From an uncultured Porphyromonadaceae bacterium (GTDB lineage Bacteria; Bacteroidota; Bacteroidia; Bacteroidales; Muribaculaceae), in NCBI GenBank assembly GCA_947174235.1, contig CAMWID010000016.1, forward strand, positions 1 through 50,878: DNA of 50,878 nucleotides, written 5' to 3'. Positions 1 through 7,447 of this stretch are shown here, one piece after another (the stretch's first letter is position 1; every line of letters starts with the position of its first letter). The position numbers and the translations under genes are program-made. The notes beneath the pieces are model-generated. The model had not been told where the DNA came from, made no database searches, and saw only the letters and a list, made by a program, of their open reading frames with translations.

Positions 1-99
1 GCCGTATTAGAACCGATTTTAGCCGACCTCGACCGATTGTGGGAAATGCGTCACTGGATACCAAACCCAGGCGAACCGATAAAAAGTAATTCAAAATAG
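1..99 (+). CDS. 3' end of an unidentified protein (partial)
   Basis: An open frame runs from base 1 to a TAG at 97-99 and encodes 32 residues; the 5' part is outside the window. The peptide (visible pieces: LEPILADLDRLWEMRHWIP, then NPGEPIKSNSK) has an ordinary amino-acid mix and a hydrophilic tail typical of a true C-terminus. It converges on and overlaps by 9 bases the 3' end of the minus-strand methyltransferase gene. I do not recognise the family. Confidence is limited by the short length. Confidence 0.45.
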   Translation, partial: AVLEPILADLDRLWEMRHWIPNPGEPIKSNSK

Positions 100-1749
100 G
101 GATAATTGATGGCACATACCATTGTCAAAACGTTGTGTTTTAATTTTAAGCCCCTTATCTATGCTTAATTGAACTAAATCCAGTCTCATTAAAAGACTTT
201 TAGTAACTACTCTTTTTGCGTCTTTGAAAACCAACGATTGCAATAAATAATTTATTTCCTTGCTGTTAATAGCCGATAAGATATTATTTGCTTCCTCTAA
301 GTTGTCAAAGTCAAGTTGATAACACGTGTCATCAACCATAATGGGCTTCTCATCTAACTGAGACACAAGAATAAACTTAATGGTTTTATATAATGAAGAA
401 ACAACTATTTTATAGGGCTTGAATGAATAATCTCCTATTCCAAAAATGCTAAATCTATCTTTACCTTTATAGATACTACTTTTCCTACTTGAAAATGCGT
501 ATTCGTGTTTAGATAAATAGGCATATGCAAGAGGATGGGAATATTTTAATACTGACGTATCGTCGCCTGTTTTTCGTTGTGGTACTATTATAAATTTTCT
601 ACAAATTTTGTCTCCATAATTATATATATCAGAACTTTTTAACAATGGATATATTAAATCATCCTCTATATTGACTATTTCTCCTAACCCATTTATATAT
701 GAGCCGTCAGAAAATGTTAACTCTAAAACTGATGCGCAGTCGTGTTTAATGCCAGAGCGCCACACATAAGATGAGACACTATCATATTTAGAGACATCTC
801 TATATAATTTTGTATCAGAAACAAAAGATTTATTAACCCAGCCGTATTCTCGAATATATGAATTTGTATAGAAATCTAAAACCTTACATGTAAAAGATGG
901 AGAGCAATCAAATTGTGCAAAAAAGCAGGATGCATCTACTGAAACGTTAAACTCCGAAGACGCATCTATTAATCGTTGTTCAATGTTGCCTATATGAAAT
1001 TCCTCAGAGTTTTGCTTTACTAAAATATTACGAATTACAGAGTTTTTGAGGAGGAAGGAGATTCCGCCACTATTTAATTGTGATAAATGTAATAATTGTA
1101 ATGTAATAAACTCGCTTATATCGAAATTGCTTTTACCTGTAATTGCATCAATGCCTTTTAGCCCATAAATATTACTTTTGGATGGAACATTAAGAGAATT
1201 GTTTTTTCCTTGTCGACTGTTGGTTACCCAAGGTGGATTTCCTATGACAGCCATATTCCATGACATTTGTTTGCACTTCTCTATTATGGGAGTAAAGTTA
1301 AATTCAAAAAAATTAGCATTATATATATATATATCGGGACGACTTTGTAATGGAGTATTTAATGCATCGAGTAGTAATTTTAGTTTTAATTCAATAGTAT
1401 ATTGACGATTAATCTCTATTGCATGAATCTCTTTTATATTTTGAAATTTGATTAGTGCAGATAACACAAATGCACCAAGTCCACACGTAGGCTCTATTAC
1501 TATATCTGGACTGCCATATTTTGACAGATGAATATCACATACCTTTTCAGCCAACGCTATTGGCGTCTGCCAGTCACCATAAGAAACACGATCTTCGCAT
1601 ACCAAGTTAGATTTGCCTTCATGTAGATATACAAATTCAGATTTCTCATTTTCGGACGAGAAATAGTCAACTATACCACTTAGTTGTTTAATAATAAAAT
1701 TTGCATCGGTGTAGCAAACACCACGTATCTTTTTTAACAACGTATTCAC
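91..1749 (-). CDS. Type II N6-adenine DNA methyltransferase
   Basis: A 552-residue class I SAM-dependent DNA methyltransferase that would methylate adenine in its recognition site and protect the host from the neighbouring nuclease. The SAM-binding motif is visible around residues 84-96 (IEPTCGLGAFVL), an acidic residue ends the next strand (IHAIEIN, 108-114), and the catalytic NPPW tetrapeptide is at 171-174. The long region after about 200 would hold the target-recognition domain. Translation starts with GTG at 1749, and this GTG overlaps the TGA of the upstream nuclease gene (GTGA), which implies translational coupling. A decayed copy of its C-terminal coding sequence lies near 14.8 kb. 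The recognition sequence cannot be read from the protein by eye. Confidence 0.85.
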   Translation of the reverse strand: MNTLLKKIRGVCYTDANFIIKQLSGIVDYFSSENEKSEFVYLHEGKSNLVCEDRVSYGDWQTPIALAEKVCDIHLSKYGSPDIVIEPTCGLGAFVLSALIKFQNIKEIHAIEINRQYTIELKLKLLLDALNTPLQSRPDIYIYNANFFEFNFTPIIEKCKQMSWNMAVIGNPPWVTNSRQGKNNSLNVPSKSNIYGLKGIDAITGKSNFDISEFITLQLLHLSQLNSGGISFLLKNSVIRNILVKQNSEEFHIGNIEQRLIDASSEFNVSVDASCFFAQFDCSPSFTCKVLDFYTNSYIREYGWVNKSFVSDTKLYRDVSKYDSVSSYVWRSGIKHDCASVLELTFSDGSYINGLGEIVNIEDDLIYPLLKSSDIYNYGDKICRKFIIVPQRKTGDDTSVLKYSHPLAYAYLSKHEYAFSSRKSSIYKGKDRFSIFGIGDYSFKPYKIVVSSLYKTIKFILVSQLDEKPIMVDDTCYQLDFDNLEEANNILSAINSKEINYLLQSLVFKDAKRVVTKSLLMRLDLVQLSIDKGLKIKTQRFDNGMCHQLSLF

Positions 1750-2411
1750 TTGTCAAACTTTATTATCTGTCTTATACCTATTACGTTATCATTCAAAGAA
1801 ACAATACGACTGTACTGAAGCCTCCATTGAAGAGCATTAGATATTGTAAGATATCCGATTTGAGGGGGATTATTAAGAATCTCCCCTGCTATCTTGTATA
1901 AAGTAACTTCGTCACTTGGTATATTGTGGTCTACCAAGAAGGCAAAAACATCATCTTGGTTACCTTGATTTGAAATTATTTTGTGAATTCCTGTTGTAGT
2001 CTGGAAATCTGCAGTTCGACTTTTGTCAATAAAACTACATGATACAAATTCCAGCATACCCTTTTTGCTTTTTGAATCATCATGTTTCTTATAGACAAAA
2101 ACCAGCAAATTATATCCCAATCCAAATATCTTCTGTTTGCTGTCTTTGAAAGGGCAACTTGATTGGGGCTGCTTTATTGATGTAACTTTGATATCAGTGT
2201 TTACAGATGGCAAATCCAGTCCACTTGTAGAATTACCAACAGTTAAATCATATCGATCCGCTAGATATTGTTGAAAAAGATGTTCAACAAATGTGCCAAC
2301 AGCTTTTCCATCTGTAACACCATATAATTCAGGTCTGTAAACACCTGTATTATTTGCACAGAATTTTTCGGCCTCATTTATGAGAGATTCTATCGTCAAC
2401 TGTTTCTTCAT
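1746..2411 (-). CDS. Putative type II restriction endonuclease
   Basis: A 221-residue protein encoded directly upstream of and overlapping the N6-adenine methyltransferase gene. Residues 64-75 (GLDLPSVNTDIK) fit a PD-(D/E)xK nuclease core: Asp66, then Asp73-Ile-Lys75, followed by a beta-strand-like VTSI. An acidic residue in an upstream helix (Glu43 in FVEHLFQQYL) completes the usual pattern. The assignment as the cognate restriction enzyme rests on this motif plus the tight coupling to the methyltransferase; I do not recognise a specific subfamily or cleavage site. The start ATG at 2411 lies about 95 bases downstream of a TATATTTG element. Nuclease before methyltransferase in one transcript is a common type II arrangement. 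Confidence 0.7.
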   Translation of the reverse strand: MKKQLTIESLINEAEKFCANNTGVYRPELYGVTDGKAVGTFVEHLFQQYLADRYDLTVGNSTSGLDLPSVNTDIKVTSIKQPQSSCPFKDSKQKIFGLGYNLLVFVYKKHDDSKSKKGMLEFVSCSFIDKSRTADFQTTTGIHKIISNQGNQDDVFAFLVDHNIPSDEVTLYKIAGEILNNPPQIGYLTISNALQWRLQYSRIVSLNDNVIGIRQIIKFDK

Positions 2412-2506
2412 AAAACAAAGTTAAAAAGAATATCTGACACGGGTAGTGTTTCACTGAGTGTGTCTGAGACGAGTTCCCTCAAGCCTGTAGACCTCAGATG
2501 ACGATG

Positions 2507-2514
2507 CAAATATA
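2507..2514 (-). promoter_or_regulatory. Candidate -7 box for the restriction-modification operon
   Basis: On the minus strand the sequence reads TATATTTG, an exact match to the Bacteroidetes TAnnTTTG -7 element, about 95 bases upstream of the nuclease ATG. The best -33 TTG lies about 25 bases further upstream, longer than the usual 19-21, so this is a weak call. Confidence 0.4.
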
Positions 2515-2635
2515 ATTGTTTTTTCTCATACTTAAAATTCAATTTGCAAAATTAATAAAAATTGTGAAAGTCAATATGGAATCGGCAAAAGAAAATAAAG
2601 GCAATTAACCACCTTCATTAGGAATCTTTATTTTT

Positions 2636-2799
2636 AGAAACTGTTTAAAATTTATTTTATCTTGTCATTGAGGTCTTTACCAGCATCTTTATGATATTTA
2701 TTCAGTCATTATGGAACCCCATGACTCCTTTATAAATATCAAAAATCTGCCTGACAAATCCTCTCAATTCCTTCGACAAATAAATTTAAACAGTTTCTT
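2636..2799. mobile_element. MITE-like element with 22-bp terminal inverted repeats
   Basis: The ends AGAAACTGTTTAAA... (from 2636) and ...TTTAAACAGTTTCT (to 2799) are inverted copies over about 22 bases with a single-base insertion. TTA is present on both outer flanks, consistent with a short target duplication. The interior is about 120 bases, AT-rich and has no open frame. This is the structure of a non-autonomous insertion element mobilised by a transposase elsewhere; no transposase is present here. It lies between the restriction-modification operon and an unrecognised gene. Confidence 0.5.
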
Positions 2800-2827
2800 A
2801 AAGCAGAATAGAAAACTGAAGAACCAT

Positions 2828-2861
2828 AAAAAGCCACAAGTGCACACACTTATGGCTTTTT
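2828..2861 (-). terminator. Hairpin terminator after the 164-aa gene
   Basis: Arms AAAAAGCCACAAGT and ACTTATGGCTTTTT form a 14-bp stem with one G-U pair on the minus strand and a 6-base loop. The A/T ends supply a U-tract in either direction. It sits about 40 bases past the stop of the minus-strand gene ending at 2902. Confidence 0.65.
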
Positions 2862-2901
2862 CAAGACAATAATTTTCAATGCTTTAAAAATTTATCATTT
2901 T

Positions 2902-3396
2902 TTATTTTGGGACATCACCCTTCCATCTTTCATAATCGACCTCATCAGGCAGGTTTTGAAGGAATTTTCCAAGATTTGTTGTCTTTGGCTGCATCCCTAA
3001 TTTATGCCGTATCGACCAACTGAGATTATACTGACTTTTAAAACCGCTTATAAGTTTATACTCTTCTCCTGTCACGCCGCACATCATGGCGCACATATAG
3101 CGCAGCTCATGCACGGTGAATTTTCCTGATTCCTTATATTTGATCATCGACGCGTTCCCGTAGGCTATGGTATCCAGAAGCATACTCCAGGGGATATTTT
3201 CAATCGGAACGGGATCATTATTATCAGTATCCCGTGCCGATTCATGCGCAATCAAGACTTCCGCCAATAGATTATGGTGAAGGGTCTTGATTTCTTCAAT
3301 ATTCATTGTGCTGCCCGCAACGGCATACAACAACTTTGAGAGCACCGTCAGCGCGATGCCACGTTTTGAAAATGATGAAATTTTTCTTCGTGCCAT
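2902..3396 (-). CDS. Hypothetical protein, 164 aa
   Basis: A single-copy minus-strand gene with its own promoter and terminator. The product is soluble, moderately basic at the N-terminus (MARRKISSFSKR) and otherwise mixed helical, with a Met/Cys-rich stretch (RYMCAMMCGV) near residue 105 and a C-terminal SWSIRHKLGMQPKTTNLGKF segment. No signal peptide, membrane helix or catalytic motif is evident. I do not recognise the family. The promoter places transcription start only about 6 bases before this ATG, so the message may be nearly leaderless; the next Met (residue 31, STMNIEE) is an alternative start. Its position beside a MITE-like element suggests an accessory region. Confidence 0.7.
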   Translation of the reverse strand: MARRKISSFSKRGIALTVLSKLLYAVAGSTMNIEEIKTLHHNLLAEVLIAHESARDTDNNDPVPIENIPWSMLLDTIAYGNASMIKYKESGKFTVHELRYMCAMMCGVTGEEYKLISGFKSQYNLSWSIRHKLGMQPKTTNLGKFLQNLPDEVDYERWKGDVPK

Positions 3397-3405
3397 TTTT
3401 TATTG

Positions 3406-3435
3406 CAAAATTAGCACATAAAACTTTCATTTCAA
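3406..3435 (-). promoter_or_regulatory. Promoter of the 164-aa gene
   Basis: On the minus strand a TTG (3433-3435) and TAATTTTG (3406-3413) are separated by exactly 19 bases, matching the Bacteroidetes sigma-ABfr consensus. The predicted start of transcription falls about 6 bases before the ATG at 3396. Confidence 0.65.
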
Positions 3436-3661
3436 TATAAAAAGTTTCATATGTCAATTTTACAATTTATTAATTTACAATTAAATATATTTTTTAAAAC
3501 AAAAATTTTCGGACAGCAAACCCAGTACTTTCATACTCCGGCAAGATCATAGGTCATTTGCTCGTGTTTGGCTCGGAGGGAACACCCCGTGAATTACTTT
3601 CAATACAATAGTTTGAACCTGTGGCAATCAATGGACTGATTGTCTCAAAATTTGGGAGGGG

Positions 3662-4729
3662 TCAGTGTTTGGGATGGAGATGGCAATGCATCAGGTTGCC
3701 TTCCGAATCCCGCAGATGCATTCCGTTGCCTTCACAATACCTCCAGAATGAACAGTCGGAACAAACACCCCGTCTCATCCACGTCCGGTCGCGATATTGC
3801 TGATAACGGTTTTCCCACACGTCCCAGAAGTCGTCTTCATAAATGTTTCCCTGACGATAATCGGCACGTATGCTCGGACAGGCACCTATCCCACCGTCAA
3901 GCAACACGGAAGCCACACTCACCCCTGCCCGGCAATCGAAAAAATGATCCCTTACCTCTCCTTCATATCCAGCCATAAACCCCTCGCAGCAGAACGATGG
4001 ATGTATCCTCCCTTCCTTGCGCGTATCCACAATAAAACGCATCAAACTTTCAACCTCCTCCCCGCTCAATTCAAATTCAGGATAAAGCGCGGCACGTCCT
4101 GACGGGAAAATGGTGAACAGACGCCACTTCCTTACACCTGCATCAATCAACAACTCTTTCAATTCTTTAAGATGAGGCAATGACTTCCGGTTGACACAAG
4201 TAACTACATCAAAATTCAGGTCTTCTGCCTTAGCCACCATCTTTATGGCTTCATAGGCACGTTCGAATGAATTTGGATTATTCCTCATCCAATTGTGAGT
4301 TTCCTCCAGTCCGTCAAGACTTATCGCAATGTTATGAAGACCGGCACGACGCAGACTTTCAAACCGGCTTTCGGTCAATATCAATCCGTTGGTCACTATC
4401 CCCCAGGGAAATTCACGGTCATAAAGCTGACGCCCCACATATTCTATATCTTCCCTCACAAGAGGTTCACCGCCCGTGATGACAATGTTGACAATATGCG
4501 GGTCAACATGAGGGATAACCGCATCTATCACCTTCAAAAAATCTCCTGCAGGCATATCGGGAAGCAAGGATGAACTTTTGCAATCGCTTCCACAATGTCG
4601 GCAAGCTAAATTGCAACGCCACGTACATTCCCAGAAAATTTGCCGGAGGGGATGTTCCCTCCGGCGGTCAAGCTTAAGCCTGCGGTTGAGTTCCAAGGCA
4701 AGTCGTTGTTTTAAAGATATATTCTTCAT
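3662..4729 (-). CDS. Radical SAM/SPASM enzyme of the rSAM/lipoprotein system
   Basis: A 355-residue radical SAM enzyme. The Fe4S4/SAM motif CNLACRHC lies at residues 39-46 (Cys39, Cys43, Cys46); GGEP follows as the SAM-contact motif. The C-terminal third carries many cysteines (FCCEGF, DCRAG, GACPS, GVCSDCSFWRYCEG, HCHLH) as in SPASM domains that bind extra iron-sulphur clusters and modify peptides. The gene overlaps the second lipoprotein gene by 4 bases (ATGA) and is last in the operon. Family knowledge: this matches the enzyme (TIGR04133-like) of the Bacteroidetes rSAM/lipoprotein pairs; I infer that its substrate is one or both co-encoded lipoproteins. The modification is unknown. Confidence 0.85.
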   Translation of the reverse strand: MKNISLKQRLALELNRRLKLDRRREHPLRQIFWECTWRCNLACRHCGSDCKSSSLLPDMPAGDFLKVIDAVIPHVDPHIVNIVITGGEPLVREDIEYVGRQLYDREFPWGIVTNGLILTESRFESLRRAGLHNIAISLDGLEETHNWMRNNPNSFERAYEAIKMVAKAEDLNFDVVTCVNRKSLPHLKELKELLIDAGVRKWRLFTIFPSGRAALYPEFELSGEEVESLMRFIVDTRKEGRIHPSFCCEGFMAGYEGEVRDHFFDCRAGVSVASVLLDGGIGACPSIRADYRQGNIYEDDFWDVWENRYQQYRDRTWMRRGVCSDCSFWRYCEGNGMHLRDSEGNLMHCHLHPKH

Positions 4730-5166
4730 TCTTCACTTTTCTTTTTCAATTTGAAATCGACTGTAGCGTCGGCATGCCCTACATTCCAAATATTATCCTT
4801 GTTTCCCCCCTTATATTCCATTTTTGTCACGATGGAATCCGCGTCAAGCTTCTCCTCGGTGGCGGGAAGGCACACCACTTTCATATCTCCCGGACTTGTA
4901 GTAGTATTTTCTACTTCATACTCTCCGTCAGCCCCTGTGACTACCTCACCATATGACCATACACCGGATGGTATTTTAGAATCGGTCACTCTTATTGTAG
5001 CACCGGCTACAGCTTTCCCATCTTCAGAAGTAACTTTCCCTTTGATCTTGAAAGACCCGATAGGAGTACCGTACATACATAAATCACTATTTCCGGGTTC
5101 ATCGGATGAGCATCCGACGCCAAGCAGAGCCAATCCTATGGCAGATAATTTAGAAATCAGTTTCAT
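4726..5166 (-). CDS. Radical SAM-associated lipoprotein (second copy)
   Basis: A 146-residue lipoprotein. The N-terminus MKLISKLSAIGLALLGVGC has a positive start, a hydrophobic core and a lipobox ending at Cys19, followed by SSDEPG. A short Cys-Met-Tyr-Gly segment (LCMYGTP) is shared with the upstream sister protein, then comes a carboxypeptidase-regulatory-like beta-sandwich (KIKGKVTSEDGKAVAGATIRV). This is the architecture of the TIGR04134-like family. It overlaps the genes on both sides by 4 bases, so the three proteins are probably made together. The Ser-Ser-Asp-Glu run after the lipid cysteine may favour export to the surface, as in known Bacteroidetes surface lipoproteins (inference). 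The conserved CMYG is a plausible site for radical SAM modification (inference). Confidence 0.85.
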   Translation of the reverse strand: MKLISKLSAIGLALLGVGCSSDEPGNSDLCMYGTPIGSFKIKGKVTSEDGKAVAGATIRVTDSKIPSGVWSYGEVVTGADGEYEVENTTTSPGDMKVVCLPATEEKLDADSIVTKMEYKGGNKDNIWNVGHADATVDFKLKKKSEE

Positions 5167-5627
5167 TGATCTTTATTTTTATTCTTCAATTTGAAATCGA
5201 TAGTAGCGTCGGCTTCTCCTTGATACCATCCATTACCTTTATCGCCATTGATATATTTCATATCAACAATAGTAGAGTCAGCTTCAAGGTTTGAATCCTC
5301 AGGAATGCACACCACTTTTAGTTGTTTGAAACTGCCCAAGCCATCTAATGTATAATTCCCAGACTCTTCCGTCTTTGAAATTGCAATAGGATAGACACCG
5401 GAATATTGTTCAGGAACTGTGACCCTTACCTCTGCATTCGGCACCTCTTTACCATTCTCAGTAGTGACCTTCCCTTTGATTTCAAATCTTCCGGTAATCA
5501 CGCCATACATACATATTACTTCATCACTACCGGGTTCATCGGAGGAGCAGCCGACACCAAGCACAGCGAGTCCTGCTGTACAAAGCCTTGAAAACAATGT
5601 GAATTTTTTTAGTTTCATTTTCGTCAT
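5163..5627 (-). CDS. Radical SAM-associated lipoprotein (first copy)
   Basis: A 154-residue paralogue of the next gene: lipobox LGVGC followed by SSDEPGSDE, then ICMYGVITGRFEIKGKVT and a beta-sandwich domain ending in DATIDFKLKNK. The ends of the two lipoproteins (EADATIDFKLK versus HADATVDFKLK) are almost the same, so they arose by duplication, while the middle has diverged. The start at 5627 (MTKMKLKK) has an alternative ATG three codons later. The 25-bp repeat shared with the sigma gene lies 32 bases upstream, so this gene probably begins a transcript controlled by that sigma factor. It is likely membrane anchored and exposed outside the inner membrane. Confidence 0.85.
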   Translation of the reverse strand: MTKMKLKKFTLFSRLCTAGLAVLGVGCSSDEPGSDEVICMYGVITGRFEIKGKVTTENGKEVPNAEVRVTVPEQYSGVYPIAISKTEESGNYTLDGLGSFKQLKVVCIPEDSNLEADSTIVDMKYINGDKGNGWYQGEADATIDFKLKNKNKDQ

Positions 5628-5658
5628 TCTAAATTCAATATTCTATTATTAGGATAAA

Positions 5659-5683
5659 GAAATACCCGAAATACTGCATGGGG
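5659..5683 (-). promoter_or_regulatory. 25-bp promoter-like repeat, lipoprotein copy
   Basis: These 25 bases are identical to 7393-7417. On the minus strand the element contains the heptamer GTATTTC twice, two bases apart (GTATTTCGGGTATTTC). It lies 32 bases upstream of the first lipoprotein ATG and differs from a TTTG/TAnnTTTG promoter, as expected for an ECF sigma target. Confidence 0.6.
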
Positions 5684-5686
5684 TTT

Positions 5687-7378
5687 CTAAAAATTAAACC
5701 GGAAACCTATCGGCAAGGAGAATCCCCACGGGTTGTCTGTCCATGAATTAGGCACATCAAAATCATGATCGAAATGATACTGCAACGTTGGCTCAAGGAA
5801 AATCTCTACCCGACGTGACAACCGGAACGACACACCATAACTTGCAGACAGCGACCATACCACAGATGAATCAAACTTTCCTGACATTAAATCGGGAGAA
5901 GAAGAAACCGCATCGACATCCGCTCCCGAATATACGGGAATATCCACCTCGCCTCCAATTGAAGCGTACAGTCTGAACCTGCCAAAGGTGTATGTCTTAA
6001 AATTCAATTTCAACGGTATCCCTATATAATGCCAATAGCAATGGCTCCTGGCTCGCGAAGTCTCGAATGTGGAGTGAAGATACGTGTAGGTCAACCCACT
6101 TTCCACACTCAAATTTTTGGTGAAGGATTTATTTACATTTAGCGAGAAAGATATAGGGAGATAGTTATGATGACCTACATTCTTATAATTCTGATAACCG
6201 GTTGAAAAACGCGTCGGCAGATATGTCTGTTCCTGCTTATCGTCGGGATCCGGCTGATTTATATTGTCTCCCGGATTAGCGTAATTAAAATCATCACCTG
6301 TACCTCCGATATAATCGAAACTTAATAATCCCGGATTCAAACCTATTCCTACCGACCATTCACTACGTCTGAATTTTCTTATGACATCATCGTCAAGATA
6401 TGCGTATTTCACATCTTCTCCGGAATATAGAAGAGTATCTCCTGCAACCGATTCTTTTCTGTCAGACGCTATCAATCTATCTAAAGAAACCGGTCTGTCA
6501 ATATTATCTGATATGGAATCGGTTGCTATACGGACTGATTCCGTCGGGAATTCCTGATCTTCAACACTATTATTTGTCGTCACTGCCGGAGCATTGACAT
6601 TTGAAATAGCAACAGTAGCCGGCAGACCGTTTATATTGCCGTTAGAAATTGTAGTAGAGGCAAGAAGAGGATTGCCATTGTTTTGATTTGCTGATATTGT
6701 GTCAGGATCCAAAGTTCGGTATTCCCTGTTTTCCTCCTTCTCTGAAAGAAGTTCCAATGACTTATCTTGACCGGAATTGTGGTTTCTCCAAAATATCCAT
6801 CCGGCTGTGGCTACTATAAGCAACAGAGAAAAAACACCCGCTTGTTTTCTATATTCCACTATCAGCCTACGCATCATCAGTTTCGCGTGAAAAAGTTGAG
6901 AAGATGACGAGTTGGGTGCTATACCGAGAAGTTTTGCTATCTCCTTATGCGATTTATTTTCAAGCACGGCAAGCCGGAAAACTTTCTGATACCCTTCGGG
7001 CAATTTCTTTATCAAAGACTCAAGCACATCCAGATCGATGACGCTCTCTAATTCCGGAGTGTCTTCTATTTCCGGAAGATCATGAAGCATCTGAGCCACA
7101 TCCTGTGTGTGCAGAAACTGAAGGGAAAGGTTCTTCATTATAGTGGCAAGCCAATATTCAATACGCTCGGGATCGCGGAGAGATCCAAGGCGCGTCAACG
7201 CTACAATAAAACCGTCGTGAAGAATGTCTTCAGCATCTTTATGATTGTAGATATAGCAGCGGATCACATTCAACATGCGTGGTGCAAAACGGATGTAAAA
7301 GAGGTTTAGCGCCTCTTTATCGCCCGCTTTGCATCCTTCTATGAGTTCGTGGTTATCGATATGCAGATTATGGTTCAC
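5687..7378 (-). CDS. ECF sigma factor fused to a membrane helix and outer-membrane barrel
   Basis: Counting from the upstream ATG at 7447, the open frame is 586 residues. I choose GTG 7378 (residue 24), because a promoter-like 25-bp repeat lies inside codons 11-18 and sigma homology begins just after it (DNHELIEGCKAGDKEAL). Sigma region 2 spans about 34-110 with DAEDILHDGF; region 4 spans about 142-197 with the helix-turn-helix SHKEIAKLLGI. A transmembrane helix follows at 203-220, then a Ser/Thr/Asn-rich linker. From about 365 to the end there are amphipathic strands of an outer-membrane barrel, finishing in FSLPIGFRFNF with C-terminal Phe. The protein would join cytoplasmic transcription control to an envelope sensor in one chain. 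It heads the lipoprotein/radical SAM operon. Confidence 0.8.
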   Translation of the reverse strand: MNHNLHIDNHELIEGCKAGDKEALNLFYIRFAPRMLNVIRCYIYNHKDAEDILHDGFIVALTRLGSLRDPERIEYWLATIMKNLSLQFLHTQDVAQMLHDLPEIEDTPELESVIDLDVLESLIKKLPEGYQKVFRLAVLENKSHKEIAKLLGIAPNSSSSQLFHAKLMMRRLIVEYRKQAGVFSLLLIVATAGWIFWRNHNSGQDKSLELLSEKEENREYRTLDPDTISANQNNGNPLLASTTISNGNINGLPATVAISNVNAPAVTTNNSVEDQEFPTESVRIATDSISDNIDRPVSLDRLIASDRKESVAGDTLLYSGEDVKYAYLDDDVIRKFRRSEWSVGIGLNPGLLSFDYIGGTGDDFNYANPGDNINQPDPDDKQEQTYLPTRFSTGYQNYKNVGHHNYLPISFSLNVNKSFTKNLSVESGLTYTYLHSTFETSRARSHCYWHYIGIPLKLNFKTYTFGRFRLYASIGGEVDIPVYSGADVDAVSSSPDLMSGKFDSSVVWSLSASYGVSFRLSRRVEIFLEPTLQYHFDHDFDVPNSWTDNPWGFSLPIGFRFNF

Positions 7379-7392
7379 AATATATAGACACA

Positions 7393-7417
7393 GAAATACC
7401 CGAAATACTGCATGGGG
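7393..7417 (-). promoter_or_regulatory. 25-bp promoter-like repeat, sigma-gene copy
   Basis: Identical over 25 bases to 5659-5683 and in the same orientation. It lies just upstream of the preferred GTG start of the sigma-barrel gene and inside the longer open frame, arguing against the ATG at 7447. After the repeat both copies continue with TTTCT and then a similar AT-rich stretch, as a -10 region would. Confidence 0.6.
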
Positions 7418-7447
7418 ATCAAAAAAATTTTTCAATCGCGCCGACAA

